Assembly: GCF_014268745.2 (NCBI RefSeq)
Contig: NZ_JABWRB020000003.1
Span: 589,821 to 653,820, forward strand
DNA from: Pseudomonas zanjanensis
GTDB taxonomy: Bacteria > Pseudomonadota > Gammaproteobacteria > Pseudomonadales > Pseudomonadaceae
DNA length: 64,000 nt
Direction: 5' to 3'
A program made the position numbers and the translations under genes. The notes under the pieces were generated by a model, which saw only the letters and a list, made by a program, of their open reading frames with translations, did not search any database and was not told the origin of the DNA. Positions 42,665 through 51,500 of this stretch are shown piece after piece (positions within the stretch are counted from its first letter, which is position 1; each line of letters starts with the position of its first letter).

Positions 42665-44269
42665 CTATCGACGAACGACCAGATACAGACCGACCACCAC
42701 CATGATACCGGCCGGCCAGTGGCCCAGTTGGCTCAGCGGCCCGCCGGTCGCCAGCACCGCGCCGCCCCCCAGGTGAGCCGCGCCAAGCAGGCGCAACAGC
42801 CAGTCGTCCTTGCGTCGATGCCACGGGGGCGCCGGGTCGTGGGCGTGGGGCTGGGACATGCGTTCGAGCAGGTCGCGGGTCATATTGGCCAGGTGCGGGA
42901 TCTGCTCGAATTGGCTCTGCACGTTGCCCAGCAAGGTTCGCGGGCTGACGCGCTCGCGCATCCAGCGTTCGAGGAACGGTTGGGCGGTGTTCCACAGGTC
43001 GAGGTCCGGGTACAGCTGACGGCCCAGACCCTCGATGTTCAGCAGGGTTTTCTGCAACAGCACCAACTGCGGCTGGACCTCCATGTTGAAGCGACGCGCA
43101 GTCTGGAACAGGCGCATCAGCACCTGGCCGAAGGAAATATCTTTTAACGGTTTTTCGAAGATCGGTTCGCACACGGTACGGATCGCCGCTTCGAATTCGT
43201 TGAGCTTGGTCTCGGCGGGCACCCAGCCTGAATCGATGTGCAGTTGGGCGACGCGACGGTAGTCACGCTTGAAGAAGGCGAACAGGTTACGTGCCAGGTA
43301 GTCCTGGTCCTCAGGGGTCAGGCTGCCGACGATGCCGCAGTCGATGGCAATGTATTGCGGGCTCCATGGCTGTACGGTGCTGACGAAGATGTTGCCCGGG
43401 TGCATGTCGGCGTGGAAGAAACTGTCGCGAAACACCTGGGTGAAGAAAATTTCCACGCCGCGCTCGGCCAGCAATTTCATGTCAGTGCGCTGGTCGGCCA
43501 AGGTCGCCAGGTCAGTCACCTGGATGCCGTAGATGCGCTCCATCACCAATACTTTCGGCCGGCACCAGTCCCAATAGACTTGCGGCACATAGAGCAGCGG
43601 CGAGCCTTCGAAGTTGCGACGCAACTGGCTGGCGTTGGCGGCCTCGCGCAGCAGGTCGAGTTCGTCGTAGATGGTTTTTTCGTAATCCTGGACCACGTCC
43701 ACCGGGTGCAGCAGGCGGGCATCGGCCGACAACCGCTCGGCGGCGCGAGCGAGAATGAACAGCCACGCCAGGTCCTGGGCGATGATCGGCTTGAGGCCTG
43801 GGCGAATGACCTTGACCACCACTTCTTCGCCGCTCTTGAGTTGCGCGGCGTGAACCTGGGCCACGGAAGCCGAGGCCAGGGGCTCGACATCGAAACGGCT
43901 GAAGACTTCGCTGATCTTCTTGCCCAACTGTTCCTCGATCAGCGCCACCGACAGCTTGGAATCGAACGGCGGCACGCGGTCTTGCAGCAACATCAGCTCG
44001 TCGGCGATGTCTTCGGGCAACAGGTCGCGACGGGTCGAGAGGATCTGCCCGAACTTGATGAAGATCGGTCCCAGGTCCTGCAGAGCCAGGCGCAGGCGCG
44101 CGCCGCGACTCAGGTCCAGGGTTCGCCGGGGAAACCAGCGCCACGGCAGCACGAAGCGCAGCGCCAGGAGGAACCAGGGCAGCGGCAAGGCGAACAGCAG
44201 GTCATCGAGGCGGTAGCGGATCACGACGCGCTGGATGCGCAACAAACGGCGGACGGCAAGCAGCTTCAT
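42665..44269 (-). CDS. ubiB: Ubiquinone biosynthesis accessory ATPase UbiB
   Basis: A 534-residue atypical protein-kinase-like (ADCK/ABC1) protein needed for ubiquinone synthesis. Family marks: KFGQILSTRRDLLPEDIADEL with the KxGQ motif, the Ala-rich loop ASVAQVHAA, VVVKVIRPG with the lysine, FHADMHPGN, and IDCGIVG as the metal-binding DFG equivalent. Two C-terminal membrane helices (about 495-530) anchor it. It starts 3 bp after ubiJ. Confidence 0.96.
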   Translation of the reverse strand: MKLLAVRRLLRIQRVVIRYRLDDLLFALPLPWFLLALRFVLPWRWFPRRTLDLSRGARLRLALQDLGPIFIKFGQILSTRRDLLPEDIADELMLLQDRVPPFDSKLSVALIEEQLGKKISEVFSRFDVEPLASASVAQVHAAQLKSGEEVVVKVIRPGLKPIIAQDLAWLFILARAAERLSADARLLHPVDVVQDYEKTIYDELDLLREAANASQLRRNFEGSPLLYVPQVYWDWCRPKVLVMERIYGIQVTDLATLADQRTDMKLLAERGVEIFFTQVFRDSFFHADMHPGNIFVSTVQPWSPQYIAIDCGIVGSLTPEDQDYLARNLFAFFKRDYRRVAQLHIDSGWVPAETKLNEFEAAIRTVCEPIFEKPLKDISFGQVLMRLFQTARRFNMEVQPQLVLLQKTLLNIEGLGRQLYPDLDLWNTAQPFLERWMRERVSPRTLLGNVQSQFEQIPHLANMTRDLLERMSQPHAHDPAPPWHRRKDDWLLRLLGAAHLGGGAVLATGGPLSQLGHWPAGIMVVVGLYLVVRR

Positions 44270-44272
44270 GCG

Positions 44273-44890
44273 TTATCGCTTGGTTTCAAGGGATCGGGAA
44301 AGGCGCTCGAAACGCGCCTCGAGTCGTTCCAGGTCAAGCTTGACCTGGTCCAGTTCATCAAAACGGGCCTGGGCCTCGCGTTGGCCTACGAGGGTACGCG
44401 ATTCTTCGGCCAGGTATTCACTCAGATTCTGTCCTAGGCTGGCGAAACCCTGGCGATACCAGCGGCGGCGGCTGTTCAAATGGCCGCTGAACAGCTGGGT
44501 CGCCACCGGGCCGATCCAGCGGGACACTTCGTATTCCCAGTCCAGCTCCAGATCCTGGAGAATCGCAGCCAGTTCCAGCAGTACGCCGCTGTCGCCGTCG
44601 AGCTCGACGTCGGGGCTGTGCAGCGCCGCGCTCTTGTCCTTGCCCAGGGCCAGGCTCAGCAGGCTCGCCGCCGGGGCGCGCAGCGTGCAGTCCACTTCGG
44701 CTTCCCAGTGGGCGGCGAGCATCAGGCCTTCGTCGCTGGGCAGGATGAACAACCGCAACGCCGGGCTACGACAGTCGACGGCGATCACTTTGCCGCTCAA
44801 GTGCGCCAGGCGCGGGAGCGCCGTGCTGTCCAGGCGCAGCACCCGGTTGAGGCCGAGTTCGACGCTGGCGAGCAGGCCGGTGAGCAACAT
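44273..44890 (-). CDS. ubiJ: Ubiquinone biosynthesis accessory factor UbiJ
   Basis: A 205-residue SCP2-domain protein that helps assemble the ubiquinone-synthesis complex by binding lipid intermediates. N-terminal SCP2-like part with VIAVDCRSPALRLFILPSDEGLMLAAHWEAE, then a C-terminal coiled coil (QARFDELDQVKLDLERLEARFERL). Its ATG shares one base with the ubiE stop. The order ubiE-ubiJ-ubiB is the standard gammaproteobacterial operon. Confidence 0.94.
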   Translation of the reverse strand: MLLTGLLASVELGLNRVLRLDSTALPRLAHLSGKVIAVDCRSPALRLFILPSDEGLMLAAHWEAEVDCTLRAPAASLLSLALGKDKSAALHSPDVELDGDSGVLLELAAILQDLELDWEYEVSRWIGPVATQLFSGHLNSRRRWYRQGFASLGQNLSEYLAEESRTLVGQREAQARFDELDQVKLDLERLEARFERLSRSLETKR

Positions 44891-45660
44891 CAGGGCTTGA
44901 TACCGCGATGCAGGGCGACGATGCCTGCGGTCATGTTGTGGTAGGTCACGCGGTCGAAACCGGCCTCGACCATCATCGACTTCAGGGTTTCCTGGTTCGG
45001 GTGCATGCGGATCGATTCGGCCAGGTAGCGGTAGCTTTCCGAGTCATTGGTAATCAGCTTGCCCATCAACGGCATGAAGGCGAACGAGTAGGCGTCATAG
45101 GCCTTGGACATCAGCGCGTTGGTTGGCTTGGAGAACTCCAGCACCAGCAGGCGACCGCCGGGCTTGAGCACGCGCAGCATCGAACGCAGGGCGTCTTCCT
45201 TGTGGGTGACGTTGCGCAGGCCGAAAGCGATGGTCACGCAGTCGAAATGGTTGTCGGGGAACGGCAGCTTCTCGGCGTCGGCCTGGACGAATTCAACATT
45301 GCCGGCCACACCCAGGTCCAGCAGGCGGTCGCGACCGACCTTGAGCATGGATTCGTTGATGTCGGCCAGGACCACTTGGCCGGTCGGCCCGACGATGTGG
45401 GAGAACTTCTTCGTCAGGTCGCCCGTGCCGCCGGCGATGTCCAGCACGCGGTTACCGCTGCGCACGCCCGACAGCTCGATCGCGAAACGCTTCCAGAGCC
45501 GGTGCATGCCGCCCGAGAGCAGGTCGTTCATCAAGTCGTACTTGGCGGCTACGGAGTGAAAAACCTCGGCGACTTTTTCCGCCTTCTGGCTTTCCGGCAC
45601 GTTCTTGAAGCCGAAGTGAGTGGTGGGTTCGGCATCGCTGCCTTTGCGCTGATCAGTCAT
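44890..45660 (-). CDS. ubiE: Ubiquinone/menaquinone C-methyltransferase UbiE
   Basis: S-adenosylmethionine-dependent methyltransferase for ring carbon methylation in ubiquinone synthesis. The 256-residue protein has TTHFGFKNVPESQKAEKV, motif I VLDIAGGTGDLT, FVQADAEKLPFPDN, and DCVTIAFGLRNVTHKEDAL. I start at ATG 45660 (MTDQRKGS); the frame reaches 45744 but without a ribosome site. First gene of the leftward ubi operon. Confidence 0.96.
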   Translation of the reverse strand: MTDQRKGSDAEPTTHFGFKNVPESQKAEKVAEVFHSVAAKYDLMNDLLSGGMHRLWKRFAIELSGVRSGNRVLDIAGGTGDLTKKFSHIVGPTGQVVLADINESMLKVGRDRLLDLGVAGNVEFVQADAEKLPFPDNHFDCVTIAFGLRNVTHKEDALRSMLRVLKPGGRLLVLEFSKPTNALMSKAYDAYSFAFMPLMGKLITNDSESYRYLAESIRMHPNQETLKSMMVEAGFDRVTYHNMTAGIVALHRGIKP

Positions 45661-45815
45661 ATCGCGGTCACCAAAAAAGAATGCGGGACATTCTAATCCC
45701 GGTGGAGGGCTTTGTCTTGGCAAGGCTGAAGGTAAGATGGGCAACCGCCGGGACGTTTTGACGCAGCCAGGGTTTGAAACGTTCAGGCAAGTCCCGATAA
45801 AACAGGAGTCATCCG

Positions 45816-46091
45816 ATGGCCCGTATAACGGTTGAACGTGCCCATGGCCTGGGCAAGGAAGCGGCGCGAGAGAAGGCCGACAAGCTGGCGCAGAAGTTGT
45901 CCGACAGCTATGGCCTGGAGCCGCAGTGGGTGGGTGATACCCTGAAACTCAAGCGTTCCGGGGTCAAGGGCGAAGTGCACGTGGGCGAGGATTCGATCCG
46001 CGTCGACGTGGAGCTGGGCATGTTGATGTCGGCCATGAGCGGCACGATCAAAGGCGAAATCGAAAAGGCGCTGGATAAGGCGTTGGCTTGA
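45816..46091 (+). CDS. Polyhydroxyalkanoic acid system family protein
   Basis: A 91-residue protein of the family found beside phasin genes. It has ARITVERAHGLGKEAAREKADKLAQKLSDSYGL, an amphipathic helix, followed by a beta-rich part (WVGDTLKLKRSGVKGEVHVGED) and a C-terminal helix. Its exact role on PHA granules is not established. ACAGGAGTC precedes the ATG. It faces the same way as phaI and phaF, 265 bp before them with a REP pair between. Confidence 0.85.
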   Translation: MARITVERAHGLGKEAAREKADKLAQKLSDSYGLEPQWVGDTLKLKRSGVKGEVHVGEDSIRVDVELGMLMSAMSGTIKGEIEKALDKALA

Positions 46092-46139
46092 TTGATGAAA
46101 GGGTGGCGAATGCAAAATTAAAGTTCACCCCCCAACCCT

Positions 46140-46227
46140 GTGGGAGCGGGCTTGCTCGCGAATGCGGTGGGTCAGTCACTATTGATGTTGACTGACTCAC
46201 CGCATTCGCGAGCAAGCCCGCTCCCAC
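46140..46227. repeat. REP-like inverted pair, family A
   Basis: Arms are extended by GCGGTGGGTCAGTCA/TGACTGACTCACCGC, making one of the longest perfect pairings in the window. Confidence 0.88.
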
Positions 46228-46356
46228 AATGGCAGTCATCGCCTTCGGAATATGTGTCAGTTGTTAGGGTGCCGTTTCTAATTATTGCCACTACTTTGTG
46301 CCTGAGCCCGTCCCTGTGCGGGCAGTTCCTCAAACCTTTTTCGAGTGAGGTGCACC

Positions 46357-46779
46357 ATGGCCAAAGTTATTTTCAAGAAAAAAACCGACGTTGAATCTTC
46401 CACGCTCAGCGACGTGAAAACGTACGCGCGCAAGATCTGGCTGGCGGGTCTGGGCGCCTACACGAAGGTCGGCCAGGAAGGCGGCGAGTATTTTCAAGAG
46501 TTGGTAAAAGCTGGCGAAGTTATTGAAACCAAAGGCAAAAAGAAAATTGCCGGGAAACTTGAAGCGGCCAACAGCGAATTGATTGAAGCCAAGACCGACG
46601 TCAATACGTTCAAGGCTCGGGTTGAAGTACAACTCGATAAAGTCGAGAAGGTATTCGATGCCCGTGTTGCAAGTGCCTTGAATCGTATCGGCATTCCGTC
46701 TAAACATGACGTTGAGGCACTCTCTGCTAAGCTCGATGAGCTGACAGCATTGCTCGAACGTGTCGCGCGTAAACATTAA
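46357..46779 (+). CDS. phaI: Phasin PhaI
   Basis: A 140-residue granule-coating phasin of medium-chain polyhydroxyalkanoate inclusions. It contains ARKIWLAGLGAYTKVGQEGGEYFQEL, the phasin motif also found in PhaF, and a C-terminal coiled coil (KHDVEALSAKLDELTALLERV). ATG 46357 follows GAGTGAGG; the frame begins 4 codons earlier at 46345. PhaF starts 10 bp after its stop, and the two are co-transcribed in known pseudomonads. Confidence 0.94.
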   Translation: MAKVIFKKKTDVESSTLSDVKTYARKIWLAGLGAYTKVGQEGGEYFQELVKAGEVIETKGKKKIAGKLEAANSELIEAKTDVNTFKARVEVQLDKVEKVFDARVASALNRIGIPSKHDVEALSAKLDELTALLERVARKH

Positions 46780-46789
46780 GGAGAACGGG

Positions 46790-47689
46790 ATGGCTGGCAA
46801 AAAAATCACAGAAAAAGAAGGCAGCTCGTGGGCCGGGAAGATTGAAAAGTATTCCCGCAAAATCTGGCTGGCTGGTTTAGGCGTGTACTCGAAGATCGAC
46901 ACTGACGGCAGCAAGCTCTTCGAGTCTCTGGTTAAGGACGGCGAAAAGGCCGAAAAACTCACTAAGACGGCGGTCGGCAAACAAGTCGATGCAGCCAAGG
47001 ACTCTGCCGAGTCCGCCAAGTCGCGAATCGGCGGCGTAAAAGATCGTGCAATGGGCAAATGGGACGAACTGGAAGGGGCTTTCGACAAGCGCCTGAACAG
47101 TGCGATCTCCCGCCTGGGCGTGCCGAGCCGTAATGAAGTCAAGGCGTTGCACAGCAAGGTCGACACACTGACCAAGCAGATCGAAAAACTCACCGGCGCC
47201 AAAGTCGCACCGGTGGCGGCCAAGACGGCGGCGGCCAAGCCGGCCGCTAAAACGGCAGCCAAGCCACTGGTCAAGGCTGCGGCAAAACCCGCTGCCAAAC
47301 CTGCGGCGAAAGCAGCGGCCAAGCCAGCGGCTAAAACCGCAGCGGCCAAACCCGCTGCCAAGGCGGCAGCCAAACCGGTAGCGGCGAAAGCGGCCGCCAA
47401 GCCTGCTGCAAAACCTGCAGCCAAACCGGCGGCAGCTAAACCTGCTGCGGCTAAACCAGCGGCTAAACCCGCTGCCAAGCCTGCGGCAAAAGCGGCGGCC
47501 AAACCTGCTGCGGCGAAAAAGCCTGCAGTGAAAAAACCGGCCGCGCCAAAAGCTGCCGCACCCAAGGCACCCACCGCGGCCGCCAAACCGGCAACCCCGG
47601 CGAGCACGACGAACTCCGCCGCGGCTCCGACCCCGGTCGCGACGCCAACTCCAGCGCCGGCTCCATCGACGCCTACCAGCCAGTCCTGA
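46790..47689 (+). CDS. phaF: Phasin PhaF with histone H1-like tail
   Basis: A 299-residue two-domain protein. Residues 1-140 are the phasin domain (YSRKIWLAGLGVYSKIDTDG; SKVDTLTKQIEKLTG). From about 142 to 260 the sequence is built of AAKPAAK-type repeats like histone H1, which bind DNA. In P. putida PhaF binds both granules and nucleoid and helps share granules between daughter cells. The last 30 residues are Ala/Pro/Thr-rich. ATG 46790 follows AAGGAGAACGG. A terminator follows. Confidence 0.95.
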   Translation: MAGKKITEKEGSSWAGKIEKYSRKIWLAGLGVYSKIDTDGSKLFESLVKDGEKAEKLTKTAVGKQVDAAKDSAESAKSRIGGVKDRAMGKWDELEGAFDKRLNSAISRLGVPSRNEVKALHSKVDTLTKQIEKLTGAKVAPVAAKTAAAKPAAKTAAKPLVKAAAKPAAKPAAKAAAKPAAKTAAAKPAAKAAAKPVAAKAAAKPAAKPAAKPAAAKPAAAKPAAKPAAKPAAKAAAKPAAAKKPAVKKPAAPKAAAPKAPTAAAKPATPASTTNSAAAPTPVATPTPAPAPSTPTSQS

Positions 47690-47707
47690 TATCAGGGCTG
47701 ATAAAAA

Positions 47708-47737
47708 TGCCCGGTCTATGTAGGCCGGGCTTTTTTA
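47708..47737 (+). terminator. Rho-independent terminator of phaIF
   Basis: GCCCGG and CCGGGC pair around TCTATGTAGG, followed by TTTTTTATTT; the AAAAAT on the left would also serve the converging phaC1ZC2D transcript. Confidence 0.9.
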
Positions 47738-47756
47738 TTTGTACGCAGGTCAACCT

Positions 47757-47870
47757 GTGGGAGCGAGCTTTGTGGGAGCAAGGCTTGCCCGCGATGAAAA
47801 CGCCGCGGCTCTTGAGGACCGCAGCGCCTGGATCGCGAGCAAGCTTTGCTCCCACAAAGCTCGCTCCCAC
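47757..47870. repeat. Nested REP-like element, family A variant
   Basis: The outer arms (GTGGGAGCGAGCTTTGTGGGAGC and its complement) hold a second palindrome inside (GCAAGGCTTGCCCGCGAT / ATCGCGAGCAAGCTTTGC). It lies between phaIF and phaD. Confidence 0.83.
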
Positions 47871-47880
47871 AATGGATCTG

Positions 47881-47922
47881 CCACTGCCACTGCCACTGCC
47901 ACTGCCACTGCCACTGCCACTG
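47881..47922. repeat. Seven tandem CCACTG hexamers
   Basis: Seven exact copies in 42 bp, ending 1 bp from the phaD stop codon. Such short tandem runs change copy number by slippage; here only the 3' end of the phaD message would be affected. Confidence 0.95.
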
Positions 47923-47923
47923 G

Positions 47924-48544
47924 TTAGTCGTGTTCTTCCAGGTACCGCAACGCCAGTCGCTCTGTCGCCACCTTGGTTGCGGGCGGCAAGTGTGGGGCCA
48001 CCAGCATCATGATCTGATAGACCACCAATCGAACCTCGCCCTCGCGGCCGAGGATCCGCTGATAGTCCAGGGAGAACAGCAGGGTCATGGTGATCTGTTC
48101 CACCAGTTGCCCCAAGGCCTGGGTGTCGCTGACCAACAACCCCTGCGCCTTGAGTTGCGCCAGCAGTGAGGCGAGGGTTCGCTTCAGGGCGTTGAGCAAT
48201 TGGCGGATGCCCTTGGCCAGCTTCGGCAGGCGTCCGGCCAGGTTGGACAGGTCCTGGAACAGAAACCGGTACTGGGCCAGGCGCTCGACGATCAAGTGCA
48301 GGAACAGCCAGTAGTCTTCCGGCGCCAACTGCGCGTCCGCCGGTGGGTCGAGCAGCGGCGCCAGCTCGCTCTGGAAGCGCTCGAACAGCCCCAGGATCAG
48401 CGGTTCCTTGCCATGGAAGTGGTAGTAGAGGTTGCCTGGGCTGATGCCCATTTCGTTGGCAACTTCCATCGTCGATACGTTCGGCTCGCCCTTTTCGTTG
48501 AATAATTGCAGGGCACATTCAAGGATGCGGTCGCGGGTTTTCAT
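47924..48544 (-). CDS. phaD: TetR-family regulator PhaD
   Basis: A 206-residue transcriptional regulator of the medium-chain PHA genes. The N-terminal helix-turn-helix (residues about 5-50) reads ILECALQLFNEKGEPN and ISPGNLYYHFHGKEPLI. The C-terminal ligand domain is helical. In P. putida PhaD activates the phaC1 and phaI promoters and is thought to sense a PHA-derived acyl-CoA. It is last in the phaC1-phaZ-phaC2-phaD group and convergent with phaIF. Confidence 0.94.
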   Translation of the reverse strand: MKTRDRILECALQLFNEKGEPNVSTMEVANEMGISPGNLYYHFHGKEPLILGLFERFQSELAPLLDPPADAQLAPEDYWLFLHLIVERLAQYRFLFQDLSNLAGRLPKLAKGIRQLLNALKRTLASLLAQLKAQGLLVSDTQALGQLVEQITMTLLFSLDYQRILGREGEVRLVVYQIMMLVAPHLPPATKVATERLALRYLEEHD

Positions 48545-48604
48545 CCGGTCTTCTTAATGGTCAAGTCGTGCCACGGCCAAGCGCCTGGCCGTGGCGTGAG
48601 GCCT

Positions 48605-50287
48605 TCAGCGCACGCGAACATAGGTTCCAGGGGCGGCGTCCAGCGGCGGGTAATTAACGTTGCCCAAGGTCATCTGGGTTTCGTGCTGGGCGCCGGAGCG
48701 TGCCTGGATCCAGCCCAGCCATTGCGTCCACCAGCTGCCTTCGACATGCGTGGCGTCGTAGTACCAGGCTCGCGGGTCGCTGCTCAGTTTCGCGCTTTCG
48801 ATGTAGTTGGCCTTGGGGTTGCCTGGCGGATTGAGGATGCTCTGGACATGGCCGCTGTTGGAGAGCACGAAGCGTTTTTCGCCCCCCAGCAGGAGGGTCG
48901 AGCGATACACCGCGTCCCAGGGCGTGATGTGGTCGTTGATACCACCCACGCTGAAGCTGTCCACTGTCACTTTTTGCAGGTCGATGGGCGTGCCGCACAC
49001 TTCCAGGCCGCCGGGATGGGTCAGTGGGTTGTGCTTGAAGAAGTCCAGCAGGTCGCCGTGGTAGGCCGCCGGCAGCCGCGTGCAGTCGTTGTTCCAGTAG
49101 AGGATGTCGAAGGCTGGCGGTTCCTTGCCCAGCAGGTAGTTGTTGATGAAGTAGGTCCAGATCAGATCGTTGGGGCGCATCCAGGCGAACACCCGGGCCA
49201 TGTCGCGACCATCGAGGATGCCTTTCTGGTAGGAGCGGCGCTTGGCGGCTTCGAGGGTCTGTTCGTCGATGAACAGCGTGGCCGGGCTGTCGATCTGACT
49301 GTCCAGCAGGCTCACCAGGTACGTGGCACTGGCGACCCGGCGCAGCTGGCGCTTGGCTTGCAGGTGGCCTTGCAGGGCGGCGATGGTCATGCCCCCGGCG
49401 CAGGCGCCCATCAGGTTGACCTCGCGAGCGCCAGTGATCGCCCGGCACACATTCATCGCCTCTTCGGTGGCCTCGACATAGCTGGACAGGCCCCATTCGC
49501 GGTGGCGTACGTCCGGGTTGCGCCAACTGATGATGAAGACCTGCAAACCGTTTTTCAGGGCGTACTGGACAAAGCTGTTGGAGGGGCTGAGGTCGAAAAT
49601 ATAGAATTTGTTGATCTGCGGCGGGACGATCAGCAATGGCTTGGCGTACTGCTTTTCGCTCATGGGCCGGTACTGGATCAGTTCGAGCAGTTCGTTGCGA
49701 AACACCACCGCGCCGGGTGTGGTCGCCAGGGTCTTGCCGACTTCAAAGGCGTGGGGCGTGGTTTGGCGCGGCAAGCCGTCGTTGTGCAGCAGGTCGTCCA
49801 CCAGGTGGCTGATGCCTCGGACCAGGCTGGAGCCGCCGGAGTTGAACAGTTCCTTGACCGCCAGCGGGTTGAGTAAGGTATTGGACGGCGCTACGGCGTC
49901 GTTGAGCAGGGCGAAGGCGAAGTGGGCGCGGGCGCGGTCGTCCTCGTTCATGTCGCTTTCGTCGATCCAGCTCTTGACCTGTTTTTGCCAACTCAGGTAG
50001 GCCTGCAAACTGCGGCGGTAGAAGGGGTTGAGCTGCCAGGTGGGATCGGCGAAACGCGGGTCGTTGGGGTTGGTGGGGTGAAGGGTCTCGCCCAGCAGCA
50101 CACGGCCCAATTGACTGCCCAGTTTCAACGCATGCCGGGCACTGTGCACCGGGTTGCGCAAGCCGTGTGCGGCCACGCTCCGTAGGGTGGACAGCAGGTC
50201 CCTGCCACGCAGTCCGGTGACCGCACTTTGTGCGTTGATGAAACTGGCAGGTGCGGGCATGGAACCCTTCGCCGGTTTGTCGCGCAT
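48605..50287 (-). CDS. phaC2: Medium-chain PHA synthase 2
   Basis: Polymerises (R)-3-hydroxyacyl-CoA of medium chain length into storage polyester. The 560-residue class II synthase has the lipase-like box GACAGG with nucleophile Cys296, the conserved VPPQINKFYIFDLSPSNSF, FIISWRNPD, and the C-terminal aspartate (GGINDHITPWD) and histidine (LSNSGHVQSILNPPGNPK). In PhaC1 the box is GACSGG. It lies between phaZ and phaD. Confidence 0.96.
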   Translation of the reverse strand: MRDKPAKGSMPAPASFINAQSAVTGLRGRDLLSTLRSVAAHGLRNPVHSARHALKLGSQLGRVLLGETLHPTNPNDPRFADPTWQLNPFYRRSLQAYLSWQKQVKSWIDESDMNEDDRARAHFAFALLNDAVAPSNTLLNPLAVKELFNSGGSSLVRGISHLVDDLLHNDGLPRQTTPHAFEVGKTLATTPGAVVFRNELLELIQYRPMSEKQYAKPLLIVPPQINKFYIFDLSPSNSFVQYALKNGLQVFIISWRNPDVRHREWGLSSYVEATEEAMNVCRAITGAREVNLMGACAGGMTIAALQGHLQAKRQLRRVASATYLVSLLDSQIDSPATLFIDEQTLEAAKRRSYQKGILDGRDMARVFAWMRPNDLIWTYFINNYLLGKEPPAFDILYWNNDCTRLPAAYHGDLLDFFKHNPLTHPGGLEVCGTPIDLQKVTVDSFSVGGINDHITPWDAVYRSTLLLGGEKRFVLSNSGHVQSILNPPGNPKANYIESAKLSSDPRAWYYDATHVEGSWWTQWLGWIQARSGAQHETQMTLGNVNYPPLDAAPGTYVRVR

Positions 50288-50399
50288 GAGTCAACTCCTT
50301 CGTCATCAGGCTAAAAACAAACACACCGAACCAGACAACATAGTCGCTGTTTCGGGTTGCTGCGCAATCCGGCGTCCTGCCAGGCGCTAATGGGCGGTT

Positions 50400-51257
50400 T
50401 CAGCCACCGCCCAGCGGCGAGGGATGCGGATGCATCACCGCGCGCTGACGTTCTTCCTCCAGGAATTTCATGATGATCGGCGCCACCGCCTCGGCCCGGG
50501 TGATCAGGAACAGATGGCCGTCATCGATGATGTGCAATTGGGCGTTGGGAATGCGCCAGGCCAGCATGCGCATGTTGATCAGTGGAATCAGCGGGTCGTC
50601 ATCGCCGGCCAGCACCAGGGTCGGCTGGTGGATCTTGTGCAGCCAGTGGATGCTGGTCCAGCCGAGGCCGGCGAACAGTTGCCAGTAGTAACCGAGCTTT
50701 CCCGCCGAACGCACCTTGGCTGCGTGGCTGGCCGCCAGGCTCGGGTCGCGGCGGAACGAACCACCGTAGATCAGTGGCGCGATACGCATCACGTGGGACG
50801 GTTGAACATAACGCCGGGGGCTGGCCATCATCCACAGCACCTTCGGTTTGCCCGGCACCATCACCGCCCCAGCCGCCGTGGCCGCCAGTACCAGCTTCTT
50901 GCAGCGCTCCGGGTAGTCGTAGGCGAACTGCTGGGCCAGGGCGCCGCCCCAGGATACGCCGATCACGTTGACCTGCCCGTAGTCGAGGTAATCGAGCATC
51001 CGTGCGGTGAGTTTGGCCAGGCCCGGAAAGCGATACGGCCGGTTGGGCGTTGATGAACCGCCAACGCCGGGCACGTCAAAGGCGATGACTTCCAGGTCCG
51101 GGTCCAGGGCCTGGATGAACGGAAACACCAGCTCCAGGTTGGCGCCGATGCCGTTGAAAATTAGCAATGGCGTCAAGTGAGGCTTGCCGGGACGTACCGC
51201 GGTGCGCAAGGTCTGGCCATCCAGATCGACGGTACGGAAGATGTACGGTTGCGGCAT
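50400..51257 (-). CDS. phaZ: Intracellular medium-chain PHA depolymerase
   Basis: Releases 3-hydroxy acids from stored PHA, allowing turnover. The 285-residue alpha/beta hydrolase has FNGIGANLELVFP, AFDVPGVGGSS, the nucleophile motif GVSWGGALAQQFA (Ser102), a probable acid in LAGDDDPLIP and base in IIDDGHLFLIT. It lies between the two synthase genes, as in other pseudomonads. A 112-bp gap separates it from phaC2 and a REP pair from phaC1. Confidence 0.95.
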   Translation of the reverse strand: MPQPYIFRTVDLDGQTLRTAVRPGKPHLTPLLIFNGIGANLELVFPFIQALDPDLEVIAFDVPGVGGSSTPNRPYRFPGLAKLTARMLDYLDYGQVNVIGVSWGGALAQQFAYDYPERCKKLVLAATAAGAVMVPGKPKVLWMMASPRRYVQPSHVMRIAPLIYGGSFRRDPSLAASHAAKVRSAGKLGYYWQLFAGLGWTSIHWLHKIHQPTLVLAGDDDPLIPLINMRMLAWRIPNAQLHIIDDGHLFLITRAEAVAPIIMKFLEEERQRAVMHPHPSPLGGG

Positions 51258-51322
51258 GCTTCAAGCCCTGTGGGTCATGTCTCGGGTTACCAGTGTTCGG
51301 TCTGTCGGACCGAGTCGCGGCC

Positions 51323-51417
51323 TTCGCGAGCAAGCCCGCTCCCACATTAGATCGGTTGCGAACCTGAAACTCATGTTCACAGCCAAACCCAATGTGGGAG
51401 CGGGCTTGCTCGCGAAG
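51323..51417. repeat. REP-like inverted pair, family A
   Basis: Reversed order arms about 50 bp apart in the phaC1-phaZ gap. Within an otherwise co-directional gene group, it could shorten the transcript after phaC1. Confidence 0.85.
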
Positions 51418-51500
51418 ACGGCCTTGCATTCACCGTTAATGTCGGCTGCCGGAGTGCATTCGTGAGCACGCCCACCCCCCCAGCAGACGAGTTGCATCCA

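Noticed and set aside
47881..47922. Could the hexamer run be a CRISPR remnant?
   Set aside because: Repeat unit of 6 bp without spacers, no cas genes anywhere in the window.
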